From: Candidatus Methanomethylophilaceae archaeon
Lineage (GTDB): Archaea > Thermoplasmatota > Thermoplasmata > Methanomassiliicoccales > Methanomethylophilaceae
Direction of reading: 5' to 3'
Assembly (NCBI GenBank): GCA_944320485.1
Contig: CALUHQ010000050.1
Coordinates: 24,013 to 88,012 of the forward strand
DNA: 64,000 nt
A program made the translations under genes and the position numbers. Below are positions 36,131-43,505 of this stretch, piece after piece (within the stretch, counting starts at the first letter, position 1; the number at the start of each line of letters is the position of its first letter). The notes under the pieces were generated by a model. It worked only from the letters and a program-made list of their open reading frames with translations, was not told the DNA's origin and searched no databases.

Positions 36131-36270
36131 CATTTCACGTAAAGTATAAGACGATTTTCTTTCAGAATGACAATAGAAAGGGATCGCGGAGCGCGCGTGC
36201 ATCGCGCCCCGCGGGTGGTACACATAGGTGATCCTCAATACTCGGGTTCTCTAGATAAACCCTGCGGAGG

Positions 36271-36477
36271 TCACAGGGCGACAGCCGCCCAAGGGCACAT
36301 GTCGCGGAGCGTGAACAGATCGCTGATGGATCCGCCGACGTCGGACGAACCGTCGCGGAACCTCACGCGGACGCCCTCGCCCTCGGTCATGATGGAGACC
36401 ACTTCTCCGACGGGGCGGGTGGTGTCTCCGATGGTCATGTCCGCCCCTCTGAACTCAATGGCGCGATTCTCAACCAT
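36271..36477 (-). CDS. small beta-rich hypothetical protein
   Basis: A 68-aa protein: strands 'RAIEFRGADMTIGD' and 'EGVRVRFRDGSSDVGG', then a short Cys-containing helix. TATA (ATTTATAAAC) is about 28 nt upstream of the ATG, so it is probably leaderless and has its own promoter. A GCGG…CCGC hairpin lies after the stop (about 36185-36212). Confidence 0.6.
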   Translation of the reverse strand: MVENRAIEFRGADMTIGDTTRPVGEVVSIMTEGEGVRVRFRDGSSDVGGSISDLFTLRDMCPWAAVAL

Positions 36478-36560
36478 GACTTTAAAAGGGATTTCGGTTG
36501 TTTATAAATATTATCATGAAAAGATGAGAGTTTCAGACATTTTGTCGAAATCCGACGGTC

Positions 36561-36716
36561 TCAGAAACGGCTGTCGGATCCGCCGCCGGATCCCCTCAGA
36601 TTCTCGCGGACGATGCCCTGCCCCGTGTGCCTGGACTCGATCGGCTGCCCGCATGTGGGGCAGAATGAGAACGGGAAGAGATCCGAGAGCTCGCAGTTGC
36701 AGTAGGGGCACATCAT
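36561..36716 (-). CDS. 51-aa zinc-ribbon protein
   Basis: A 51-aa protein starting MMCPYCNCELSDL, with a second knuckle 'FCPTCGQPI', then a Gly/Ser tail. Four Cys in two CxxC pairs fit one zinc ribbon. A TATA-like CTTTAAGG (about 36750) places a transcript start next to the ATG (leaderless). The opposite-strand frames here are poor. Confidence 0.6.
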   Translation of the reverse strand: MMCPYCNCELSDLFPFSFCPTCGQPIESRHTGQGIVRENLRGSGGGSDSRF

Positions 36717-36815
36717 GTTGAGGATTAATCACTCAGAGCGCCTTAAAGACTTCCCGCCTACCCGGAAAAGGATCTCCACAAACATGCAATAGCAGGGAGA
36801 ATGGAAGGGGAAGAA

Positions 36816-36892
36816 CCGACGGGGACGGAACGTCCCAGAAACAGGGACGCGGACCGCACATGGGGATGCTACGGGCCGTCCCCGTCGGGTAT
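36816..36892 (-). ncRNA. candidate structured small RNA
   Basis: A perfect 13-bp inverted repeat (36876-36888 with 36816-36828, arm CCGACGGGGACGG) encloses a second hairpin (CGTCCC-AGAAACA-GGGACG, 36831-36849). A strong archaeal promoter (GAAAG plus TATATAAG) lies 26 nt upstream, so the transcript would begin at the foot of the long stem. Pyrimidine-rich TTCTTCCCCTTCC follows the structure. No coding frame explains it. Confidence 0.55.
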
Positions 36893-36913
36893 GGTACTTA
36901 ATCGAGCGCCGTT

Positions 36914-36923
36914 CTTATATACT
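36914..36923 (-). promoter_or_regulatory. TATA box of the small-RNA candidate
   Basis: Leftward AGTATATAAG with a purine-rich GCAGAA just upstream (BRE position). The only feature at the expected start distance is the structured RNA 36816-36892. Confidence 0.55.
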
Positions 36924-36963
36924 TTCTGCACTCGAAACAACGGTATCAGATTGTTATCAGTCC

Positions 36964-37572
36964 TCACTGGACCCTCCTGTTGCGCTTCATCCCGACCTTG
37001 CTCCTGGGGGGCATCCCCGCCTTCGCGTTGTCGACGAGCCTGCTGTGCTCCTTCCTGCGCTGGAGGGAGGACGAGATGGAGTCCAGTATTCCCGGACGGG
37101 GATCGTCCACCCCGCCATCCTCAACGTCCGCATCTGCCTGATCGGACTCCCCTCCGTCGGATGCGAGGGTGTCGCCCGCGTCTTCGACGGTGGCCCTCGC
37201 CTCCTCGAGGGAGCGGATGGCGGGCTGCTTCACGGCATCGAGGACGATGTGCTCGCCGTAGTCGATGCTCATGACCAGCTTGGGATCCATGTCGTCGTCC
37301 GAGAGCAGGACGTCCATGATCCCGACCTTGTTGTGGTACCCCTCCATCCCCTTGGACGCCTGATCTATGCAGAGGACGAAGATGCACCTCGTCTTCTTGG
37401 GATCCTGCGCCTTTGCGAGGACGGAGTAGACCATCCTGCGCTTCGACACGGACAGGAACATCTGCGTCATCCAGACGCCGTCGTCCATCCTCACGAAGTC
37501 GGGCCATCCGGTGAAATCCCCCTCCTTGAAGGCGCTCACCAGAAGCTTGGAGGCTGTCAGGGAGACGGTCAT
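36964..37572 (-). CDS. hypothetical protein
   Basis: A 202-aa protein. N-terminal domain of about 120 residues with strands 'DGVWMTQMFLSVSKRRMVYS' and 'KKTRCIFVLCIDQ'; then an Asp/Glu-rich linker and a basic tail ('MPPRSKVGMKRNRRVQ'), a plan seen in single-stranded nucleic-acid-binding proteins in reverse charge order. Start overlaps the upstream gene (ATGA). Last gene of the long leftward gene series. Confidence 0.6.
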   Translation of the reverse strand: MTVSLTASKLLVSAFKEGDFTGWPDFVRMDDGVWMTQMFLSVSKRRMVYSVLAKAQDPKKTRCIFVLCIDQASKGMEGYHNKVGIMDVLLSDDDMDPKLVMSIDYGEHIVLDAVKQPAIRSLEEARATVEDAGDTLASDGGESDQADADVEDGGVDDPRPGILDSISSSLQRRKEHSRLVDNAKAGMPPRSKVGMKRNRRVQ

Positions 37573-37754
37573 CTCCTCGCCCCCAACAGCCTGAGCTCTA
37601 CCTCGATCAGGTCCAGCTCCTCCATCACCCTCTCGATGCCCGCGGCCTCCTCGCGGAGGTGTTCGACCATCCCGCGGGCGCAACCGAGCATCCCCTCACG
37701 CATTCCGATGATGTCCTCGATCGGCATGCGATCGGGCATCGCTATGTCATTCAT
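37569..37754 (-). CDS. short coiled-coil protein
   Basis: A 61-aa, almost entirely helical protein ('GMVEHLREEAAGIERVMEEL') with heptad spacing. Overlaps neighbours on both sides (8 bp and 4 bp). Perhaps a small subunit of its downstream partner. Confidence 0.6.
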   Translation of the reverse strand: MNDIAMPDRMPIEDIIGMREGMLGCARGMVEHLREEAAGIERVMEELDLIEVELRLLGARR

Positions 37755-38445
37755 CCTCTTTCACCTCCGTGGAATGGGTTTCGGAAACGGTTTGGACGGT
37801 CCTCCTTCCCGACCTCGCATCGTTGGAGGAGCGGTACAGGCGCCTGATGCGGTCCATCCTGGCCTCCCACCATCCGTCGAGGATTTCCAGGACGACCGAG
37901 GACGCCTCCTCGCGGTTGATGCGGCGGAGCCCTTCCTCCAGTCCGATGGTACGGTCGTAGTAGTAATGGGTCCTCAGAACGCCGTCCACGGGGTCGATGC
38001 GTCTCAGGGCGAACCTGCGCTCGTCCCCGCGGATCCTCCTGGAGCTCAGGACCACGATGCCCCCGCAGTACCAGGCGGCATCGACGAAGACGGGTTCCTC
38101 CTCGGTGACGACGGGCTGGGGGTCCAGCCCCATCTCGCCGAGGTTCTTGGACATCCACTCGGACTTGAGGTCGGCCACGAACGGCATCGCCACGTCCAGA
38201 TCCCTCGTGGAGAAGTAGGGCTTGACGCTGCGCATGTCGAACTTGGTGCGGTTGCCAGCGGATTCGGGCATGAAGCCCGTCCCGTCGACGTTGCCCATGC
38301 GCCACCTCTGGTCGGACCCCCTGTACTGGAAGAGGACCTGCCCATGGAGGCCCCATGTGCTGGTGGTGATGTAGAACGTCATGTCGGTCGCCTCCCCCTC
38401 GTAGGGCTTGATGGATTCGAGGATGGAATCGAGGGCGGAGCTCAT
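37747..38445 (-). CDS. hypothetical protein
   Basis: A 232-aa mixed alpha/beta protein with 'TFYITTSTWGLHGQVLFQYR' near the start, 'VDAAWYCGGIVVLSSRRI' in the middle and a basic C-terminal helix 'GWWEARMDRIRRLYRSSNDA'. The ATG overlaps the previous gene (ATGA). No family recognised. Confidence 0.62.
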   Translation of the reverse strand: MSSALDSILESIKPYEGEATDMTFYITTSTWGLHGQVLFQYRGSDQRWRMGNVDGTGFMPESAGNRTKFDMRSVKPYFSTRDLDVAMPFVADLKSEWMSKNLGEMGLDPQPVVTEEEPVFVDAAWYCGGIVVLSSRRIRGDERRFALRRIDPVDGVLRTHYYYDRTIGLEEGLRRINREEASSVVLEILDGWWEARMDRIRRLYRSSNDARSGRRTVQTVSETHSTEVKEDE

Positions 38446-38741
38446 TGGGAGTACACCTCCCCCGAGTTCCATGCCTGGATGGCCTCCATGACTGAGTCGA
38501 AAGTGTTTGTGGTCGTCCCGCAGTTCTGGCACCAGACGAATATGCCCCCCGTGGCGAGCAGGTCGACGAGGGCCATGTCCTGACCGCAGCAGGGACAGAC
38601 CCTGAGCCCATTGACCGTGGGGACGAAGAACCTGCATCTGGACCCGGCCTTGCCGAAGTCCTCCCAATCGATCTCCTCGCCCTCCATCTTCCTGCCGATG
38701 CACTCGGGGTCCCAGCAGTTGCGACAGTCCTCCGGGATCAT
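38442..38741 (-). CDS. zinc-binding Lar-like protein
   Basis: A 99-aa protein with Cys pairs 'CRNCWDPEC', 'CPCCGQDMALVD' and 'WCQNCGTTTNT', ending 'VMEAIQAWNSGE'. The end matches the 'A-I-x-A-W-N' signature of Lar-type restriction-alleviation proteins of phages, which protect invading DNA; that role here is inference. Similar to 46646-47062. Confidence 0.6.
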   Translation of the reverse strand: MIPEDCRNCWDPECIGRKMEGEEIDWEDFGKAGSRCRFFVPTVNGLRVCPCCGQDMALVDLLATGGIFVWCQNCGTTTNTFDSVMEAIQAWNSGEVYSQ

Positions 38742-39016
38742 GAAAACCTCTTGCCCACGGTCTCGTAGGCGTTGCAGATGCCGTCGTAGCTCAACTGCCT
38801 GAGCAGCCTCACCAGCAGGTCATCGGCCAGTATGTGCTTCTTGCCCTCTGGCGTGGGGTCGCACATAGCTATGCGTCTGAGAAGGACCTCGATCTCGTCG
38901 GGGAAGAGGTCGCGCGCCGGGGGATCGATGAGGTCCACGTCGGTGCAGTCCTCGGGAACACCCATCTCGGCCGCGAGGATGCCCCAGACCTTGGATTCCG
39001 TCTGCGGGTCCATCAC
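38738..39016 (-). CDS. small helical hypothetical protein
   Basis: A 92-aa acidic protein with helices 'TESKVWGILAAEMGVPEDCT' and 'LADDLLVRLLRQLSYDG'. ATGA overlaps on both sides. No family recognised. Confidence 0.6.
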   Translation of the reverse strand: MMDPQTESKVWGILAAEMGVPEDCTDVDLIDPPARDLFPDEIEVLLRRIAMCDPTPEGKKHILADDLLVRLLRQLSYDGICNAYETVGKRFS

Positions 39017-39588
39017 TCGTCACCCCCCGCGATTCCGGTCAGCCTGAGAGCGCACTCCATCGTGACGGCGGCGTCGCCAAGCGATGTGTGGGCGCGGTGC
39101 GCCTCGTCGAAGTCCACACAGCAGTATGCAGCGCAGTCGGCCAGCCTGTGCCTTCCGCCGTCTCCCACGGTGTTGTAGAACTGGTTGAAGACGTCGAACA
39201 GCACAGTCCTCGGGACATTGAAGCCGTTAGACTCCATCATGGGGAGATCGAAGCGGGTGTGGTTGTAACCCACGATTATCTCAGCCTCCGACAGGACCGA
39301 CTCGACCTCGTCCCTGATCTGGGGGACGGACGGGGCGTCCCTGACGTCCCTAGGCGAGATGCGGTTGATCCTGTACGCCTCGGGCCAAACAGTCTTCCTG
39401 TATGTGTGGATCAGGGAGTCGAACAGGGGGTTGCCGTCCAGATCGACGATGGACAGCGATATGATGCCATCCCTCTGGGGGTCCAGCCCCGTGGTCTCGG
39501 TGTCCAGACAGACGATCCTCTCGGGCGCCTCCTCGACGACCTGACGGAAGTATTCGTCGCGGATCATCCATTCGGGGTAGTAGGTCAT
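39013..39588 (-). CDS. DnaQ-type 3'-5' exonuclease
   Basis: A 191-aa DEDDh exonuclease. ExoI 'IVCLDTETTGLDPQ' (residues 26-39, Asp and Glu), ExoII 'IIVGYNHTRFDLPMM' (about 104-118, Asp), ExoIII 'HTSLGDAAVT' (about 172-181, His and Asp). All catalytic residues are present. It hydrolyses 3' ends of DNA (or RNA) and, within an element that has PCNA and a GINS-like protein, may act in proofreading or end trimming. GGGGAGG in the preceding gene serves as ribosome site. Confidence 0.85.
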   Translation of the reverse strand: MTYYPEWMIRDEYFRQVVEEAPERIVCLDTETTGLDPQRDGIISLSIVDLDGNPLFDSLIHTYRKTVWPEAYRINRISPRDVRDAPSVPQIRDEVESVLSEAEIIVGYNHTRFDLPMMESNGFNVPRTVLFDVFNQFYNTVGDGGRHRLADCAAYCCVDFDEAHRAHTSLGDAAVTMECALRLTGIAGGDE

Positions 39589-39908
39589 GCCACCGCCTCC
39601 CCAGACCTATCGGCGTAGAGGCTGTCGAAGTCGATGACCTCCGAATCCATGACGGCGTCCCTCGGGGTCAGCCTGTGTGCGTAGCGGTAGCCGCGCCAAG
39701 GCTTCCCCCTGTATGTCCCGACCACGTCCCTCCACGAGCGGAAGATCCCGTCGGTGTACAGTGCGGAGGCGATGTTCGATGCGCCCTTCCAGAGGTCCAA
39801 GTCGATCCTCGCGGCGGAGACCCCCGGATGCTCGCGGACGTACCACTCGACCCTCTCGCAGCGGGTCTCGACCATCGTCGGGACCCCCTCCACGGTGATA
39901 CGCCTCAC
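39585..39908 (-). CDS. winged-helix-like protein
   Basis: A 107-aa protein starting GTG (GTGA overlap). 'CERVEWYVREHPGVSAARID' then 'LWKGASNIASALYTDGIFRS' reads as the helix-turn-helix of a winged-helix domain, followed by a basic wing 'YRGKPWRGYRYAHRL'. Probably DNA-binding. Confidence 0.6.
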   Translation of the reverse strand: MRRITVEGVPTMVETRCERVEWYVREHPGVSAARIDLDLWKGASNIASALYTDGIFRSWRDVVGTYRGKPWRGYRYAHRLTPRDAVMDSEVIDFDSLYADRSGEAVA

Positions 39909-40042
39909 AGTACCAGCCCCGCGAAGAGGACGAGCATGACCACGATGGCGAACGCGAGGACGGCGATGGCCAGACTGTAGATCCTGTACTTGTGCTTGAG
40001 ATAGGGCAGGATGTCGTCGAACTCCTTCGGCTCGGAGATCAT
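39905..40042 (-). CDS. 45-aa single-TM protein
   Basis: A 45-aa protein, MISEPKEFDDILPYLKHKY then one TM helix 'IAVLAFAIVVMLVLFAGLVL'. Linked on both sides by ATGA/GTGA overlaps, which supports a real gene despite its size. Small TM proteins of this sort occur in archaeal viruses; function unknown. Confidence 0.6.
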   Translation of the reverse strand: MISEPKEFDDILPYLKHKYRIYSLAIAVLAFAIVVMLVLFAGLVL

Positions 40043-40431
40043 TCTCTCACATCCATGTCGAGCAGCAGGGAGGCCTCACGCATGACGTTGCGGACGCTGG
40101 CGTACATCTTGGCCTCCACGGGCGGAAGGTCGCGGTCCTCGGACTCGCCGGAGTGGTGCTCCCTGATGGCGAGGAAGACGACCTTCTGCATCCTGATGTG
40201 CTGGATGTCGTCACAGAGCCTGCGGACCTTGAGGGCGCGACGGCGGGAGCTCTCCGACTCCTCGGAGCCGGGGTCCTCCGACCTAAGCGCGTTGCACTCG
40301 TCGTCCAGCCTTGTGTACAGACGGGCCATCTGCCTGTAGAGGTCCTTGGGGACCTCCGACAGCCTCCTCTGATGGGTGAGCTCATCGCGGTAGAGGTCCA
40401 CTAGGTCCTGCGTGTCGGTGACCTCGATCAT
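40039..40431 (-). CDS. GINS-like replication protein
   Basis: A 130-aa helical protein. 'DLYRDELTHQRRLSEVPKDL' then 'YRQMARLYTRLDDEC', a variable linker, 'LCDDIQHIRMQKVVFLAIRE' and 'LPPVEAKMYASVRNVMREA' follow the A-domain of archaeal GINS51/GINS23, where an 'R-x-x-K-I-…-A' helix and a closing 'E…Y…' helix are typical. GINS joins MCM and Cdc45/RecJ in the replicative helicase. The small B domain is missing. Together with PCNA in the same gene series it suggests the element steers or supplies replisome parts. Call by visual pattern only. Confidence 0.5.
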   Translation of the reverse strand: MIEVTDTQDLVDLYRDELTHQRRLSEVPKDLYRQMARLYTRLDDECNALRSEDPGSEESESSRRRALKVRRLCDDIQHIRMQKVVFLAIREHHSGESEDRDLPPVEAKMYASVRNVMREASLLLDMDVRE

Positions 40432-40613
40432 TCGAAATCCTCCTCGTTGTACTCGGAGACCTCGTAGGCGTCGATGTCAAAACCGTCGGCATCGAGTCCC
40501 AGGGCGAAGTCCTCGAGCATTTCCTCTACCTCCGCCTTGGCATCCTCGGGAGATTCGGCCTCGATGAGGATGTTCAGGATGTCCATGGACGCCTTGACGA
40601 TGTACGAGGTCAT
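40428..40613 (-). CDS. small acidic protein
   Basis: A 61-aa protein: strand 'YIVKASMDILNILIEAESPE' then helix and an acidic tail ending NEEDFE. The strand-helix-acid plan resembles the 'phage protein with DxxxAxxxAE helix' that many viruses carry. ATGA overlaps. Function unknown. Confidence 0.55.
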   Translation of the reverse strand: MTSYIVKASMDILNILIEAESPEDAKAEVEEMLEDFALGLDADGFDIDAYEVSEYNEEDFE

Positions 40614-40849
40614 TCGGATCCCTCCGCCCTCGCCTTCGGGAACTGGATGAACGTGAGCGCGCCGACCCCGTCCATGACGTAGGTGTGCTGTCCGTTCTTG
40701 CATACGCCGTCCATGTGGGTCATGACCGCGCGGATGCACTCCTCGGTCCTGTCGACCCTGTCGTCGGGCATCAGCCCGTCCCTAGTCGGCACCCCGTCGA
40801 AGATCCTGTTCGTGATGGGGGAGACCATCAACTGTCTGGCCCCCGACAT
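40610..40849 (-). CDS. DUF7446-like phage-type protein
   Basis: A 79-aa protein. 'MVSPITNRIFDGVPTRDGLM' followed by 'DRTEECIRAVMTHMDG' matches a family of small phage proteins that begin 'VSPLTNxIxAGxxxxDGxxW' and continue 'VTxxAxxAVxxHM'. Role unknown in all members. Confidence 0.65.
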   Translation of the reverse strand: MSGARQLMVSPITNRIFDGVPTRDGLMPDDRVDRTEECIRAVMTHMDGVCKNGQHTYVMDGVGALTFIQFPKARAEGSE

Positions 40850-41430
40850 CAGTCCTCGCCCCCGTCATCCTCGTCCCCGTCCATGACGGCGTCCTCAAGG
40901 GCGCTGACGCGCTTGGCCAGCTCCGCGAGGATCTGTGCGTATCCCAGATGGGTCTCGGTCACGATCTTGAGGCATTGGGTGAGGAAGTCGATCCTGTCCG
41001 AAATGTACCCGAGGTCGGTCTCGTCCCCCGACTCGGGGGGTTCGGGCGGCACGGGGATGTCTATGGGACTGCCGGGGACTACGTCGTCGTCCTGATCCCC
41101 CTCATCGTCGTCCCCGTCGTCGCCGAAGCCGCCGATGTCGTACTCCATCCTCTCGTCGATGATGTCCTCGATCTCCTCGAAGTCGACCATGAAACCGATC
41201 AACCCCGTGGCGAAATCCCTCCTCGCATCGTTCAGGTCCCTGTTGATGCCCGTGACCGCCTTCGGATCGTCCGATACGGCCGTGTACATGTCCACGGCGC
41301 GCTCGGCGACCTTCTCGAGCCTCGAGGCGTACCTGCAAATCGCCTCCATGTCGTCCTCGACCCTCTCGTAGGCGCCGATCAGGTCGCGCATCATCCTCTC
41401 GTCAACTTTCTTCGTCTTGTCTCCGTCCAT
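40849..41430 (-). CDS. coiled-coil acidic protein
   Basis: A 193-aa protein: N-terminal coiled coil (about 10-95), an Asp-rich segment ('GDDGDDDEGDQDDDVVPGSP'), a Pro-rich linker, a second helix and an acidic tail. AAAGGAGG 9 nt before ATG 41430 is the strongest ribosome site nearby; an ATG at 41514 overlapping the previous stop (ATGA) would give 221 aa. The upstream 80 bp share CCAAACCCCTTCC with the leader of 52842-52985. Confidence 0.6.
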   Translation of the reverse strand: MDGDKTKKVDERMMRDLIGAYERVEDDMEAICRYASRLEKVAERAVDMYTAVSDDPKAVTGINRDLNDARRDFATGLIGFMVDFEEIEDIIDERMEYDIGGFGDDGDDDEGDQDDDVVPGSPIDIPVPPEPPESGDETDLGYISDRIDFLTQCLKIVTETHLGYAQILAELAKRVSALEDAVMDGDEDDGGED

Positions 41431-41510
41431 AGGGTGTCCTCCTTTGCTCATTACTTTGTACGTCCCGTGGTTAAACTCGACGGGACACCTGTCTTGGGAA
41501 GGGGTTTGGG

Positions 41511-41891
41511 TCATGCCCCGTCCCTCCCGACCCACGGAGGGTCCTTGGGGAAGCGGGGCTGGGATTGGTTGTTGCGAAGCTCGGCGACGGCCATCTCGAG
41601 GGATTCGAGCTGGGCCATGACACCGGAAAGAAGCATGTCGTCACGGCGGGCGTGGAGGTCGGAACCGAACCCGGAGCGGACGGGGGCCGTCCCTCCCGAG
41701 ATGGAGAAGTCCCCTCCGCAGCGGGGGCATCTGGACTCCCACGAGACGTTCCTCGCGTCGATGCGCCCGTCCCCGGGATCGCAGGCGGGGTGGAACCTGA
41801 CGGAATCCCTGGGGACGGACGTCCCGCAGTAGGGGCAGGCGACGCCCAGACGTCCGTCGAGGACGACCAGACGTGCCTGCGAAAGTGTCAT
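41511..41891 (-). CDS. zinc-ribbon and coiled-coil protein
   Basis: A 126-aa protein. 'ACPYCGTSVPRDSVRFHPAC' and 'RCPRCGGDFSIS' form a zinc ribbon (about 18-70); the C-terminal half is a coiled coil 'VMAQLESLEMAVAELRNN' and a basic end. ATGA overlap with the upstream gene. Confidence 0.6.
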   Translation of the reverse strand: MTLSQARLVVLDGRLGVACPYCGTSVPRDSVRFHPACDPGDGRIDARNVSWESRCPRCGGDFSISGGTAPVRSGFGSDLHARRDDMLLSGVMAQLESLEMAVAELRNNQSQPRFPKDPPWVGRDGA

Positions 41892-42232
41892 TGGGAATCC
41901 CTCCCGCGGAGTTCGAGATAGTCCTTCCAAGCGGCCTCGGCCAGTTCCCTGCGGATCCTCTGATGTATGTAACTGTCCTCGTACGAGCGGTCCAGATGCA
42001 CGGACAGGCGGTGGATCACCTCTGACCACGACTCGGGCCCATACTCGGAGGCCATGTCCATGAGGATGCCGAACTCAGTCTTGCTGAAATCGATCGGGCA
42101 GAGGATGTCCTCGGTGTAGGAGAAATCCCCGTCCTTGGGGAAGTCGGACAGCACGTAGGGATGGATGCAGACGTCCCCCTCCTCACCGTAGACGAGATGG
42201 GGGCAGGGGAAGCCCAGATCACATGGCTTCAT
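41888..42232 (-). CDS. hypothetical protein with N-terminal Cys motif
   Basis: A 114-aa protein. 'CDLGFPCPHLVYGEEGDVC' at the start could bind a metal (three Cys, one His). 'ILMDMASEYGPESWSEVIHR' and 'AAWKDYLELRG' are helices. Overlaps both neighbours by 4 bp. It precedes neither a known partner nor a motif of known function. Confidence 0.58.
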   Translation of the reverse strand: MKPCDLGFPCPHLVYGEEGDVCIHPYVLSDFPKDGDFSYTEDILCPIDFSKTEFGILMDMASEYGPESWSEVIHRLSVHLDRSYEDSYIHQRIRRELAEAAWKDYLELRGRDSQ

Positions 42233-43128
42233 CGCAGCACCCCCCTCTCGTGGCGGTACTCGGCGAAATCCGCGCTCCAGAACACGTGCGGACGTGTCCA
42301 TCTCTTGAGGTCAGTCATCCTCTGGGTGCGGGCAGCCTGCCTGTTGACCATGATGTACGGCGTTGTCCTCTCGGCGCGAAGGATCTCGCACCTCTCGAGG
42401 GCGGAGTCGAAATCGTCGTCGTTGTCCAGATAGACGTACCAGTTGGTCCTGCTGCGGAGGTTGACGCCTGCGTCCCTCAGCAGGCGGATCCCGCGAAGGA
42501 CCTCGTCCCTGTAGTCCAGACTGTCGAAGGCGAAGTGCCATGCGTCGATCGGCCTGAGCTCCGCGATGCGTCTTGCAATGTCGGCGTCGACCAGCCTGAT
42601 GTCCAGACCTTGGTTGAAGTCCACCTTGAGGCCGTTGTCCAGGAACCACTGCGTGATCTCGAGGAACCAGTCCTTGTCGAGGAGCACGTTGTTGTCCATG
42701 AGGACGACCTTGTCATGGGACGGGTCGTGGAACTCCGACGGGTGCTGGGTGATGCGGAAGCGACCTTCCTTGCGGGGGACGACACAGAACCTGCATGCCC
42801 TGTCGCATCCGCGCGTGGTGAACCCAAGGTCGAAGTCGCATTCGGGGTAGATGCTGTAATCGGGCATCATGAGGTCGACCTCCCTGGGAAGGGTCTTGTG
42901 GAGGTCGTAGGCCCCTCCACCGATGTCGATCTTGGCGTCGGGATAGCACATCCTCAGCCCGTAGACCTTGTGGCGGTTCCAACTGAACACCACGCTGGCC
43001 CAGACCTCCTCGGGGTCGGGGATGTCGAACCCCGCCTCGATGCCGAGGCCCTTCCTCCATGCGGAGATGTGCATGAGGGCAAGATTGGGGATGGTGGAGT
43101 CGACGTCCACCAGAAGCGCCCCGTTCAT
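42229..43128 (-). CDS. radical SAM enzyme, phage type
   Basis: A 299-aa protein. The cluster motif is 'TTRGCDRACRFCVVPRKEG' (Cys-x3-Cys-x2-Cys, about residue 110-118). The N-terminal part 'ALLVDVDSTIPNLALMHIS' resembles the front of B12-type radical SAM proteins without the His of a cobalamin site. 'VLMDNNVLLDK' and 'DFNQGLDIRLVDADIA' are typical later strands. It would use S-adenosylmethionine and a 4Fe-4S cluster; substrate unknown. It is close to a PAPS-reductase-like gene, a pairing often seen in phages, so a nucleic-acid or cofactor modification is plausible (inference). Confidence 0.8.
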   Translation of the reverse strand: MNGALLVDVDSTIPNLALMHISAWRKGLGIEAGFDIPDPEEVWASVVFSWNRHKVYGLRMCYPDAKIDIGGGAYDLHKTLPREVDLMMPDYSIYPECDFDLGFTTRGCDRACRFCVVPRKEGRFRITQHPSEFHDPSHDKVVLMDNNVLLDKDWFLEITQWFLDNGLKVDFNQGLDIRLVDADIARRIAELRPIDAWHFAFDSLDYRDEVLRGIRLLRDAGVNLRSRTNWYVYLDNDDDFDSALERCEILRAERTTPYIMVNRQAARTQRMTDLKRWTRPHVFWSADFAEYRHERGVLR

Positions 43129-43505
43129 GAGAACACCACCATGTCGGAGTCGGCGAAGATCCCGATGATCCTGTCCAGTGTTTTCATCCTCTCGGGGTCG
43201 GCATCCGCCGGGATCCTCTTACGGACGGCCTCGAGCGCATGGGCGACCTGTTCGGGGGAGTGGAACTCACCCTCGCAGTCGGGGCTGGACATGAACTGCC
43301 AGAGCCAGTAGCGGTCGGCGGTCATCTCGGACTCTGGACGGTCCGCCTTCTGGTAGTCCATGTCTCCCGCCTCCATCCACGAGCGGTAGGCTAGCTGGAA
43401 GTCAAGCGGGGTGTAGCCCGCCAGCCATGTCCTGAAACGGAGGAACCCCCCGTATCCGACGCGAAAGCGGTCGGATTCTCTGAGGGAGACGATGGCGAGT
43501 CCCAT
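43125..43505 (-). CDS. hypothetical protein between two enzymes
   Basis: A 126-aa, helix-rich protein: 'GYGGFLRFRTWLAGYTPLDF', 'RYWLWQFMSSPDCEGEFH' and a helix 'EQVAHALEAVRKRIPADAD'. Overlaps the radical SAM gene (ATGA) and the PAPS-type gene (TGATG), so all three are co-translated and may act together. No family recognised. Confidence 0.6.
   Translation of the reverse strand: MGLAIVSLRESDRFRVGYGGFLRFRTWLAGYTPLDFQLAYRSWMEAGDMDYQKADRPESEMTADRYWLWQFMSSPDCEGEFHSPEQVAHALEAVRKRIPADADPERMKTLDRIIGIFADSDMVVFS

Noticed and set aside
37045..38583. A 512-aa open frame on the plus strand
   Set aside because: Runs antisense to four overlapping genes of the compact series and is low in complexity; no promoter.
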